From: Desmodesmus armatus
Taxonomy: Eukaryota; Chlorophyta; Chlorophyceae; Sphaeropleales; Scenedesmaceae
Assembly: GCA_007449985.2 (NCBI GenBank)
Contig: VIIQ02000031.1
Coordinates: forward strand, 62,001-126,000
DNA length: 64,000 bases
Reading direction: 5' to 3'
In this document: piece by piece, positions 21,035 through 31,525 of the stretch
Layout of the letters: each line of letters begins with the position of its first letter
Numbering within the stretch: position 1 is the first letter of the stretch
The notes under the pieces: generated by a model
Database searches by the model: none
Told to the model about the DNA's origin: nothing
Seen by the model: only the letters and a program-made list of their open reading frames with translations
Program-made: the position numbers and the translations under genes

Positions 21035-22325
21035 TCAGAAAGCTTTTGGGCCTTCTGGCTTGCCGTCCCGGATCCTCTTGGGGACACCGCCAGCATCTAA
21101 CCATTCTTGGTACTGCATGATGAAGCGCAGCAGCACACCAACAGCAACAGCACACCAACAGCACAGCACAGCACGTAAGCAGGGTGCAGCAGAATGCCAG
21201 GGAGCAAGGTGACACATATGCTTTTTGCATGGTGAAGGGTGCCGCACACCAAGCCCACTCAGTATGTAGACTACCACATACTGCACAGAGCAACATCTCA
21301 GACTGTCAGGTGGACGATTTCAAGCCAAGTTTGGCTCACCTGCTTGTGGGCAAAGTCTCTGCGATCTCCATCACAGTCAAACTGCACATGCAGACCACGC
21401 CAGCAACAGTTCAGTTGAGGACTACTGCGCTTGTACAGCAGCCGACAAGCAACAATGTCCTGCTGTTTCTGAGGCCTGTGTGAGTGCCAGATGATATGCA
21501 GCAACACCATGTTTGTAACATCACCAAACACAAGGGTCAGACAGTGCTGACACCTGGAAAAGAAGGACCCAGTGGCCATGCAGGGTGCATCCTCTTGCTC
21601 AGCCAGCTGCTGTTGTTTTTTCTTTTACAATTGGCTTGTGACATGACATCTCGGCTTTCGGCACTGGTGTCCTGGTAATGTGTTGCAAATGGGGACTGAA
21701 ATCCTGTGGGAGTTACACCTGAACAGCTGAAAACTGCTGAGTATGTTTGCAGCAGGTATTGAACGCACCATGCCACCTGCACAGCACGGCACAGCACACA
21801 GCACACGACAACAGCATGTGTAGACACAGGGAGTGCATTTAGCCAATGCATGAACCATGTGTGAAGCATGTGTCAGCTTCATAGCAGCTACAATTCACCA
21901 GCTGCTACGGCGGCCTTGCAGCAGAGAACCTAGATGAGTGCCGACCGATGCATGCCTGCTCCGACCCTTGATTGCACTGTCACACTGAGAGCACATGGTA
22001 CAGGAAATTTCACAGATACACACACATACATACCCTTGCACTGGTACTCCATGGCATCGTCCCGCCGGTCCATCACTTCCTTTGCAGCCTTGTTTATTGG
22101 TGTGATGCTGATGAAGCCTGCGTCTGACGCTGGCGTGCTGTTCAGTGCGCTGAGATCCGTTGCTGCGCTGGCATCTTGGGTGGGTAGCAGTAACAGGGCG
22201 ACACTTGTGATGCCTGCCAGAAGTTCCCGCCTGCCGAAGCTCTGTGCTGGGGGTGCTACAGCTGCACGGGACCTGGGGGTGCTGCAGTTGAGGGGCCTCG
22301 TCAGCTGAGACTTTGACAGGAGCAT
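21035..22325 (-). CDS. Small thylakoid-lumen-targeted protein with Tat-type transit peptide
   Basis: Three exons: 22026-22325, 21340-21381 and 21035-21112, giving 139 residues. The first ~55 residues are a bipartite plastid/lumen presequence: a Ser/Arg-rich transit region (MLLSKSQLTRPLNCSTPRSR), then a twin-arginine and hydrophobic core (GRRELLAGITSVALLLLP) ending in the cleavage-like ASA|A. The mature part has KEVMDRRDDAMEYQCKG, FDCDGDRRDFAHKQ and ends in YQEWLDAGGVPKRIRDGKPEGPKAF. The YxCKG...FDCDGDRR pattern resembles small plant and algal thylakoid proteins of unknown role; I cannot name it. The exon-1 donor is ambiguous (22033 or 22025); the second keeps frame and was chosen. It is divergent from the cyclophilin gene, 309 bp away. 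Confidence 0.75.
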
Positions 22326-22634
22326 TGTGGGGCAGTAAGGCAGATGCACAGGCGCGCAGAAGGAGAAAAAAAGCCGTGCAAACGAAGATGCGCAGCTATT
22401 TGACACAAAGGAAAGCGAAAAGTCTGTGTTCAAGATTTGGGGTTCAGCAACGGGGTCTTAGGCTGTTGCACGCAAGCGAACGACGAAGCATCAGAAGCCA
22501 GAAAGGAGCTCAACCCAGTACTGTTGTAGCAAGCCTTAGCTACTGCTCCTGCTTTGCCGCCCAAACAAGTTTACACAACTGGGACCATTGATCTGCAGAC
22601 TAATCTATTTCAGTTCAGAGCTCCCTGCTGCACA
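22326..22634. promoter_or_regulatory. Divergent promoter region, lumen protein / cyclophilin
   Basis: Only 309 bp separate the two ATGs of divergently transcribed genes, so both core promoters and leaders must fit here. It is purine-rich near 22360-22430. No confident TATA box was seen. Confidence 0.5.
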
Positions 22635-25104
22635 ATGGTAAAGGTGTTCCTTGAAATCGACATAGGGGATGCAGCTCGGTATGCAGAGGAGCTAGCAGCA
22701 TACCAGAGAGCAGCAGCGTTCCTGAAGGAGTGCGGCAGTCAGTATGGCTTACCCAGCAGCTTATCAGGCATGGATGAAGAGGCGCAGCAGCTGATGCAGG
22801 AGTCATATGACAGCGATCCAAAGTGGAGCAGTCAAGGTGTGCAACTGCGGCTGCAAATGCTTGCAAGCATACCCACTGGTTGGGGTGCTGACAGGGTGCT
22901 GGTGGAGCGGGGTGCTCCCAACTGAGAGTCACATGGGAACAATGAACTCCCTGCATCACCGTAATCCTCACAAGTGCGTCATGACCTGTCCTATGCAGTT
23001 GCAGAGGACACTGCTCCACATCAATTTATATTTCCTCTACTTGGCAGCAGGTCACACCACAGCAACACACCAGCACACCATACCATAGCAGGTGCCATGT
23101 CATTGATATGCTGCAGCTGTGCAATGTATACCCGCACATCTGTTGACAGGTTGCCACCACCCATCTCAGCAGGACAGTCAGTAGTGTATCATATGCGTAT
23201 GAATACAGAATGTGTGTATGTTGTCCTGCAGGGCCCATGTCTGTGCAGGAGCCGCCTCCCTTGCGTGCAGGGCGTATAGTTGCTGATCTGTTTGCTGGCG
23301 AGGTGCCAAAGACAGTAGAGAACTTCAAGTGCTTATGTACAGGAGAGAAGGGCCTCGGCAAAAGCAGCAAAAAGCCCCTGCACCTAAAAGTGAGTCGGAC
23401 CGGGGTGTTGTGCCGCACATCAGCTGGATTGTGTGGATTGCACCGCACCCCAGCAGCGGTGTTATTGCAGGACTACCATCATGCATGCACGGCATGCTGA
23501 GAAAGCATGAAAGCAGTTCAAGCAGCACCTGAGAAAGCTTGAGAGCGGTTCAAGCAGCACGTGACAGCAGTATACACATGCTACGACATCCTGTGCAGCA
23601 ACACACACAGTCACATGGCCATGTTGCTCAAATTAGTGGTCGTACTGTCAACCGCACTGCAGGGCAACAACTTCCACAGAATTGTGTCGGACTTTTGCTG
23701 TCAAGGGGGCGATGTAGTACGAGGTAGGTCGTGCATGGCTTGAGGGTGGGTGCTCTATCTTTAGCATCCACGGCATCTGCGCAGGTAAATCATTCTACAC
23801 TGCTGCCAGACTTGAGTGGGGTGCGGTGATCGGTGTTGTCATTGGGAGAGTGCTGCGTGTCGTTTTGCAGGCTTTGAGGCGATTGCGAGACCCAGCACGT
23901 CGTGCCTCCTCTGCAACTGATGATGTCACAGTATCCACTGTTGCAGCATACTGTCAGCTGCTGCAGTTGTGGATGTGATTCGTGTTTTTCTATTATGGTA
24001 TGTCGCCGTCATGCTATCCTATGCTTCGCTGCGAGCAGGCATGTTGTGTTGTACTGCGTTTGTCGCAGGTGACGGGTCTGGCGGGGACTCTATATATGGC
24101 GGGAAGTTCAACGATGAGAAGCCAGGCCTCAAGCTGAAACACGATGCAGCAGGCATCCTCAGTATGGCCAACTCTGGGAAGAACAGCAACAGTAGCCAGT
24201 TCTTCTTCACTCTAGCACCAGCACCCCAGTGTGATGGTGAGTGACTGATTCAAACGATTCACAGCTGTGGCAACGCAAACCCTGCAGCAGTAACCAACTG
24301 TAATGGTACACATACAGTATCCTCAGCGCCGTCTCTAGCTGTGCTTGCTTTTATCAGGGAGCCAGCACCTGCATCGAACAGTTCTTCAGTTGCCATGGCA
24401 TGCAGCGATCCTGAAGCTGTGTGCCCCATGTGACCTGCTTGCTTGTGCGCTGACTGGTCTGTGTGCTGCAGGGAAGCATGTGGTGTTTGGAAAGGTGGTG
24501 GAGGGCTTGGATATCTTGCAACGCATAAGTGAGTGCAACACCAGCTTGCATATGAGGTGTCGGGGGGGGGGGGGTCCTGTTCCTTGTGGGAGGGGGGTTG
24601 AACAGCCATGCAGGCTACTAGCTTGTGGCTCCCCGGAGCACTCTTGACCCAGCACACTCGCTTGAATGTGCGTCGAGGCATGTGTCTGAAGGTGCCGCGC
24701 ATGCTTCCTGCATTGCTGCATGCTAACTCAGTTATTGCACTGAGTGAGACGATACGCCAGTGGTGCATCTCATTGCATGTCAGTGTTGCTTGCTGCAAAG
24801 TGGGTGGGGTGCTGTGGGCGGTGACTTGGACAATTTTGGGCTCGTAGTGACAGTGGTGACGCTTTCCATGTCGGATGACTGCGTGGTGCCGCCAACGTTT
24901 CTATCTCTTCCTGTATGGGGCACTCTGGGCAGGTGTTGCATGCTTTTACAAGCTGGCGCCCGTTCTTCACATTGCGCTAGTCGAGTTCAAAATGGCACAC
25001 ATCCCTCTCCCCTGCCTGTTTCCTGTCTCGCAGACGGTGAAGCAGCATCAGCTGATGGTACCCCCATGGTGGATGTCACCATCGCAGACTGTGGAGTGTT
25101 GTGA
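22635..25104 (+). CDS. Cyclophilin-type peptidyl-prolyl cis-trans isomerase with N-terminal extension
   Basis: Catalyses cis-trans isomerisation of Xaa-Pro bonds. Six exons: 22635-22836, 23232-23389, 23663-23723, 24069-24236, 24472-24528, 25034-25104; they keep frame and give 238 residues. An N-terminal ~65-residue helical extension ([20 protein letters not shown] ... DPKWSSQ) precedes the cyclophilin fold at [19 protein letters not shown]. The active-site block reads [20 protein letters not shown], where common cyclophilins have F-MCQGGDFT, so FHR and QGG are kept. [36 protein letters not shown] and [11 protein letters not shown] follow; the protein ends VTIADCGVL. There is no targeting peptide, so cytosolic or nuclear location is inferred. 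The final exon acceptor (25033) was set by phase. Confidence 0.93.
23500..23562 (+). repeat. 32-bp direct repeat, two copies, in cyclophilin intron 2
   Basis: The unit GAGAAAGC(A/T)TGA(A/G)AGC(A/G)GTT followed by CAAGCAGCAC occurs twice in tandem with few differences. Confidence 0.8.
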
Positions 25105-26937
25105 GATGCTGTCAGCCAGTCAGCACAATGTGCAGCACAGTGTTGTCAGCAGCTGTCAGCTAACCAGCACAAACGGCTGTGTAGTGTTGTCAGCTGCTGC
25201 CAGGTGGCATTGATAGCTGATAGCACAATGGCCCGCGCAGTGATGTGCACTGCTGTCAGCTATGCAGCACACGGCGGGCCGCCTAGTGTCGTGGGCATGA
25301 CTGGCTGGCCCCTGGATGCCGCATCATCAGCACAGCGGGTCGCCCAGCTGACGCAGTAGAGCACTGACCTGATCAGATTGCTGCTAGGGGTGTACACTAA
25401 CAGCAGATGTGCCGTCAGCAGTTCGTCCTGTTCCACAATCATAGCATGAGCATGTGCATCAGCATGTGCTGGCACAGCACATGTGCCTGGCATCAGCATG
25501 TTTGTGAGGGACGCGTCCCGCCCCCTTGTTAGCACCATTTGCACAGCTGCAACCGGCAGGGCACCTACTTGCATGGTGTGCGGTGCTGTTACGATGCATG
25601 CCACCATGGGCCTAGCATGGCAGGAGTGGAGCTATTACAACTAGCATACTCAGTACACCACCTGCACCAGTAAGACCACTGGATTCAATGTTGATGGTGC
25701 TGCTGCTACCCAAGACAGTGCCCAGCAGTGAACAGGCAGCTGCAGTGTCTGGCAGCACCTGTGACAACAACAATTCGTGTTGCCACAACTGCACCATTGT
25801 CAGGGCGTCACGGCTGCTGCTGTCGTTTGCTGCTGCTGCTCTTGTTTTCTTCAACAATCTCCATGATGATCCCACGAGGCTTGTGGCTGCACTAAAAAGC
25901 GTTAGTGCCAGCTGCACGCCAGCAGGTGAACTGCTGAAAGTTATGGGCCAGCCCGAAAGTCATGATCCATTAGGGGTCGTTTACACTGTTACGTATTTGT
26001 TACAAATTGTCGGAGGGTCCGCGAATTGGTTGTAGAATTGTAGTAGACTCGGCTCGAATTGAATGCGGAATCGGATACCGCCCCAGACCCCTATTCAATT
26101 TGCAACCGGCCATTTCCGACGTCGTGTTTGGGCAGCGCAGCAGTTTTGAAAAATGTTTAGTGGGATGAATAACCCCAATCTGAGCTGTTTCAGCTCGAAC
26201 ACGGCCTGACTGCGCAGCAGCAGTCATCCTCACTTGATCGACAGACTGCATGCCCGCTGGCTGCTCTGCATGTGCCGCAACAGGGCGAATACAAACCGTT
26301 TACGGCATCCTCAAGCTTTTGAGCAGGCGTTGCAACGCTCAGCACCGGCACATCAGGCGCAGGGGGGATGGCATACCCACACCATCAGAAACGACCAGCA
26401 AGGACGCTGCAGGCGGCCTAACCATGCTTGGTGCTGCATTGCGTGCTTGCAGAACGTTTTGAAGCACCTGCATGAGCACTTGGACCCCGCATGCACTGGC
26501 CTGCACTGCTGTGACTGCTGCTGCACACGATCAAGACGCTGGTTTGGCTGCTTCAGTGTTCCCAAAGCAAATTCATACAAAGAATGTTGTTTTTTGCGCA
26601 CGGTTTCCTCTGCTAGTGGAGGGAACATGTGTGTTTGACTGGCTCACAGTGAATACGCTATCTTTGCTTTGTGAACACAACGTGTAGTTGGATTCGGCCG
26701 AATGGCGTGGTAGAAATTCCGAATTGGCGTAACAGTGTAAACGACCCCTACTGTTACTGTTGTTGTCAACGGCCAAGTTGGAATAGGGCCCAATGCTCGT
26801 GTCGCACACCGCGCTTCTGATATTGCACGAATCTCTACTTCTTGCAATTTACCTTTAACAGCTGTCAGCTCGTGCCGGCTTACTCGTCTCTGACTGGCTG
26901 ATCTGCTACAGCTGCTGGTGTTGGTGTTGGCAAACAG
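25105..26937. other. Cyclophilin 3' region and intergenic DNA with an inserted DNA element
   Basis: CAGCTGTCAGC-type short repeats occupy 25100-25270 just after the stop. 25680-25920 holds (CTG)-rich sequence with no conserved reading frame. 25971-26750 is a short inverted-repeat transposon annotated separately. No gene was recognised. Confidence 0.5.
25971..26750. mobile_element. Non-autonomous DNA transposon (MITE-like) with perfect 23-bp TIRs
   Basis: Left end 25971-25993 (TAGGGGTCGTTTACACTGTT + ACG) and right end 26728-26750 are exact reverse complements over 23 bases. If the element proper starts at GGGGTC, it is flanked on both sides by TA, which fits a TA target duplication (Tc1/mariner or Stowaway-like). 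The element is about 780 bp and has no frame recognisable as a transposase, so it is probably non-autonomous. The interior has lower GC and no CTG repeats, unlike its neighbours. Confidence 0.85.
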
Positions 26938-29558
26938 ATGGCAGAGTGCTGTGTGTGCTTCAGAAAGTATGACAGGGCTGAACATAAGCCCATGTGTCTG
27001 CCATGTGGGCACGCACTGTGTCAGCAGTGTGTACAAACACTGGCTGACACAGTGCGTGCCCACAAACCGGATCCCAATGATCCCTATGTCTACCGGCCAC
27101 TGGGATGCCCTGTCTGCCGACACCCAGTACAAGACTGGCTGGCACTGCCAGTGAATCGTCCAGTGCTGGATGTGAGTACCACTGTCTGGGAACCATGGGC
27201 CTGTGTCAGTCCACTCAACCACTTTTCGCAAAGCCCAGGGCAACCTCGTGGCGACACCACCAAATGTGTATTGTTTTGGGGGTTTAAACCGTGCCCACTG
27301 CCACAACGGATAGCAACCTGGCCCGTTTGTCCCTTTGCAATACTGCTCCCTGGTTGCTGTCTTCCCTGTACAGATTCTGGAACAGCAGTCTTCCCTCACC
27401 AGTGAGAATTCAGGGGAGCAGCCCTCAAACGGCCGGATCGACAGCAGCAGGGTGGTGCATAGGGCCCTAAGCACAACGCGGCGGACAGGAGGCAGCAGCA
27501 GCTATAGGGAGGTGCAGGGCACATCTTCGGTAAGCAAGCCAGAGGTGTGCGCGTAGCTTGACAACCGTTCATGTGACAGCAGCGCACCCACAATGTCACA
27601 CGTGTGGTTATGAATCCAAGAGCTTGTAGCCCTTGACAAGCTAGCCCAAGACGCGTGCGCTGCAATAACCATGGCAGCGACGCTGTCAGGAGATGCATGC
27701 ACCTTTGGGGTTTAAGGTTTGGGGTTTAGAATCGATGCCCAAACCCTCTAACCCTACAACCCAAGGCTCCTCACCGGGGAAGTCCCGCCTGCCACACTAG
27801 CAGATGCAGCAGCAGCACAGCTTGTCTCACACTTGCTCTGATCACTGTCCTCGTTCATGCGCAAGTAACACAGCTGATGCTCTTCATTACCCCTCAATCT
27901 GCCACCTGCTCTGCTCCCCTGCCCCGCTGTGCTGTGCTGTGCTGTGCGCTGCGCTGCTGCATGCGCAGGCAATTGCATACCACGTCACACAGCTGCGCAG
28001 TAAGCAGCTGCTGCAGCAGCTCCAGGCAGTAACGGCCTTAGCAGGCCTGACAGCCTATCCAGCCGAGGAAGACTTGCAGCACAATGCCGATGCTGCTCCT
28101 GCTGGTGAAACTGATCTTACGACGCATGCTGCAGCAGCCGCCAGTGCTGCCGCTGCTGCTGGTCAGGATCCTGACCACGGACCTTACAGCAGCGCCTCTG
28201 CAGCAGCAGCAGCAGACGCGGACACTCAGCCCAGCAGCAGCAGTGAGATTGAGAGGTATCATAGGGCCTGCAGCCAGGTCGTGGATGCTGGGGGCTTCCC
28301 TGCGCTTGTGGCGCTGCTGCAGCAGACCCATGAGCAGGGTAGCGCTGCTGCTGCTGACTCAGCATCTGCTGCTGTTGCTGGTGACAGGGACCTCACTAGG
28401 GCAGCAGAGGTACAGCGGTTAGGGGCCCAGGTGCTGTTCTACCTGCTAGTCTCCTCCACGGAACGGTACCAGCTAGCAGTAGATGCCGGGGTGGTGCCTG
28501 TCCTGCAGCAGCTGCTGAGGTGCCCTCGTGGTGACACACAGCTCTTGGCTGTGAATTCACTGCTAGCCCTAGCAGAGTCGACGCAGCCAGCCGTGCAAGC
28601 AGCAGTGCTGCGGCCGGAGCTGTTTGCGCCGGCTACTGCGCTGCTCGAGTCTGACAGCTCACTCGTGCAGGTCAGCAGCATAGAGCTACTGCAGTGCCTG
28701 CTGAAGGAACAGCAGCAGCAGCCGAATGCCGCCGCTGCTGCCGCCGCAGCGCCTGCAGCAGCGGCAGGCGGCTTGAGCAACATTCAGACGACAGTGGTCG
28801 CACTGGCTCGGCTGCTAGATGTTCCGATCCCTGAGGTGCGGGAAAAGGCGGGCACAGCGCTGTGGGCGTATATCAATATGGCACGGCCGCATGTTGTGGC
28901 ACAGCAGCTGGCGGCGCTGCTGTGCAACTCCTGCCGCACAACACAGCTTGCAGGTTTTGACCTCTTGGTCGGGCTGCTTATGGAGTTCAGTAAGGAGGTT
29001 ACAGTTGACGTGCTGGGCAGCGCAGGAGTGATCGAAGCATCGTTACGGCTGCTAGGAAGCTATGAGCCAGCAGTGCAAGCAGCAGCAGCCAAGGCCGCAG
29101 CAGTGCTGGCCTCGAGCCCTCAAGGTGTTGCCGTCTTTGTCAGCATCCCACAAGCAGTGCAGCAGCTGGCGGGTTTGTTGCGCAGGGAGGGTACGCAGGA
29201 ATCAGCGGCAAGCGCGCTGCGGTGGATCGCTGAGAACAGCATTATGCCGTTCCAGCTCGAGGTCGTGCGGGAAAGTTGCGCTGTGCAGCTCCGCGCAGCT
29301 GGGGCGATTCCTGCAGCCTTGAACCTCATTAAAGCCAGCCTGAACCCTGGCGGCAGGTTCAGGCCCAGCGGTGATACGTTGAGGTCTGTGATGCGTGTGT
29401 TGCAGTGCTGCAGTATGCGGCCGGACGCTGCGGCTGTGATTCGGCAGGCTGGGGGGCTGCAGGTGCTGCAGCAGGTGTTGCTGGTACACCCAGACGCTGA
29501 AGTGAGGCAGTGGGCTGATGGTATGTTGCACCAGGGTGTGGGCGGTGGGCTGGCGTGA
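26938..29558 (+). CDS. RING-finger / armadillo-repeat protein (putative E3 ubiquitin ligase)
   Basis: Three exons: 26938-27171, 27374-27529 and 27969-29558, giving 659 residues in frame. The N-terminal C3HC4 RING (residues ~4-62) reads ECCVCFRKYD..., MCLPCGHALCQQC, GCPVCRHPV, with all eight zinc ligands visible. A Ser-rich linker follows. The third exon encodes helical armadillo-type repeats to the end, e.g. GGFPALVALLQQ, AGVVPVLQQLLRC, LAVNSLLALAEST, VREKAGTALWAYINMA, VQAAAAKAAAVLAS, AGGLQVLQQVLLVHPDAEVR, with poly-Ala insertions between repeats. RING plus ARM suggests a substrate-binding ubiquitin ligase, but the target is unknown. The large exon has no frame breaks. Its reading frame stays open upstream to 27804, but the acceptor at 27968 sets the exon start. 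Confidence 0.88.
27007..27061 (+). repeat. Near-perfect inverted repeat inside the RING-coding exon
   Basis: 27007-27024 (GGGCACGCACTGTGTCAG) and 27044-27061 are perfect 18-bp reverse complements. Inside them CAGTGT and ACACTG pair again with one bulged base, so the hairpin has about 24 pairs and a loop of about 7. It encodes GHALCQQC...LADTVRAH of the RING finger. Confidence 0.9.
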
Positions 29559-31525
29559 TGGAGTTGTGAGTCTGCACATGCATGCAGCAGATGCTGCCGC
29601 TTGCAGGCAAACGCTGTAGTCATTTTGTTTGTGTTGTTGACAACAAGCTGTTTGGAGCAGGTTCTGTGCTGAGGGGTTGTGGATGGAGTATGTTTTTTCC
29701 ACCAAGCTGTGTGATCCTGCTGTGCTTCAGCAAACCGTTGACCTGTGAGTGGCATTTGACCAGCTGGCCTCCAGCTCAAAAGGTTTGGTGCATGGGGTGT
29801 GTGGGAGAAGCACTGCATTGTGTGCTGTGATCCTTGTTGAGGCAGTGAGTACGTGGGGAATCTCAAGTTGGTGTTGGCATAATTTGTCGTTGCAGGCTGA
29901 GTTTTGTACAGGTTGTGTTTGTGGAAAAAGTTGCCGTTACAGGCTGAGTTCTGTACAGGATCCGGGTACAGAGGGTTGAACCCTCCTCAAGGGGGACGTT
30001 CCCCTTGCTCGCACCCCTGTGTGTGCCCGTACTGTATCACCAGGCAGCATGCCATCCTGCTGGGCCTAAGAAAGGCAGAACTGGCATCCTTTTCTGGCAC
30101 GGTGCTGCCGTGCCTGCCTCACTCAAATGAGGATGTGTTGCGGGATGCGCATCCGCACGCTGGACATATGAGCTGGGTGAGTCCCTGTGATCATTGCATT
30201 CCCCGCACCGTCTGTCCATGACCGGCGCTACCTGTCAAGCCCCAACCTCCAAGTGCTGGAATGCTGTGCGACAGGCACAACACTGGGTGTGCTTTGAAAA
30301 CGGTTTGGACTGTGCTGCGGCATGTATGGCATTATCATCATGTGTCACTGAGTGGTTGGCTGCACCTTGGATTCGTGCTGAAGTTGCCCGACTGAAGTGT
30401 TCAGTGCATGTTTCTGGCACGTGTATGTGGTGTGAAGAAGTCAGCTTGTTCGTGAAGGCTGTAAGGGTTGCTGCTCTGTTGGTGCCTTGGTGCTGGAGTG
30501 TTCAATTTAGCATCCACTGGTTGGCTTCCGCAGCCCTACTTAGGTCATGGTGTGTTCGCCCCTGACGCATGGTGTCATGCCGTGGTGAATCTGCATCAGA
30601 GCTGATAGAAGCTTTGGAAGCCTGCTCAAGGATTTAGGCTGTGACCTGCCTGGTCCTGTCAGGGACTGCAGGCAGGTCTTTGCCTCGAGGCATGGACTCG
30701 CTGTCACCGCTGATTGCAAGCGTACACATGCCGGTGATTCCCCTTCAGTGAGCCGCATAGCACACCCAGGCAAACTGATGTACGAACTACTTGATGTGCG
30801 TACCCCTTGCATGCCAAGCTGTGTTTGTCTTTGCCATCACATGTTTCTGGATCTGCTTGTGACACGACACTCAGTGACTGTGATTTGTAGGCTATGCTAC
30901 ATAGCTATGCATCACTGCCAAGAGACTCTCCCTAGATAGAGAAGTCGGTGATCATGCACACCTTTCATGTGGCGAATTCACAGCCATCGTGCCTAGCTGA
31001 AGCCTCGGATCCTGCCGTGCGTCCTTCTGGCCCCTGTCCAGGGGTAGTAATATACCAACCCCTTACTAGTACATTAGTACCAGGGGTACCCCTGGTACAT
31101 TAGGATCCCTGGTTCTGGCTATGCACACGCATCAAGTCCGTCAAGTAAAGCCATCTTCTACAAACGTTCAGCACGCAAGCGTCAACACCCGCACTTGCGG
31201 TGAGTCAGTTGAGTCAACTTGAGCTGACAGTGAAGTGACAGAAACTTACCCCGAGCATCTAATAGCCGAGGCACCCACCACAGACCACCATTTCCGCACA
31301 CTCACCATCATCCTACCTAGTTCTTTGACCGCAAGGCTCTCACAAAGGTGCGCTTCATGTGATCCGAATGACCTGTGTTCCACATCAAGCTGTGCACGAC
31401 CAGCCGCTATGTGCTGGCCTTAGCTTGACCTTCTTTGTGTCCATTTCTGTATCCCGCTGATCAGTTCCCCAGCTCACCGTCACCCACACTCCCCTGTTGT
31501 GGTGCTGCTAACTCGCGCAGGCACC
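29559..31525. other. Interval without recognised gene, downstream of the RING/ARM gene
   Basis: About 2 kb of 3' UTR and intergenic sequence. The phrase (A/G)CAGGCTGAGTT(T/C)TGTACAGG occurs twice (29894-29912 and 29939-29957). A palindromic insertion lies near 31070-31103. No conserved frame was found on either strand. Confidence 0.5.
31070..31103. repeat. 22-bp perfect palindrome flanked by 8-bp direct repeats
   Basis: GTACCAGGGG/TACCCCTGGTAC is a perfect 22-bp palindrome (31077-31098), bounded by direct repeats TACATTAG at 31070-31077 and 31096-31103. CCAGGGGTA also occurs just upstream (31038-31046). Confidence 0.75.

Noticed and set aside
20599..21120. 173-codon plus-strand frame
   Set aside because: It overlaps the lumen-protein last exon in antisense and has no recognisable domain.
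27804..27968. 5' extension of the RING/ARM third exon
   Set aside because: The open frame continues upstream but is low complexity and contains a (GTGCT)n tract typical of introns here; the acceptor CAG at 27966-27968 joins exon 2 in phase.
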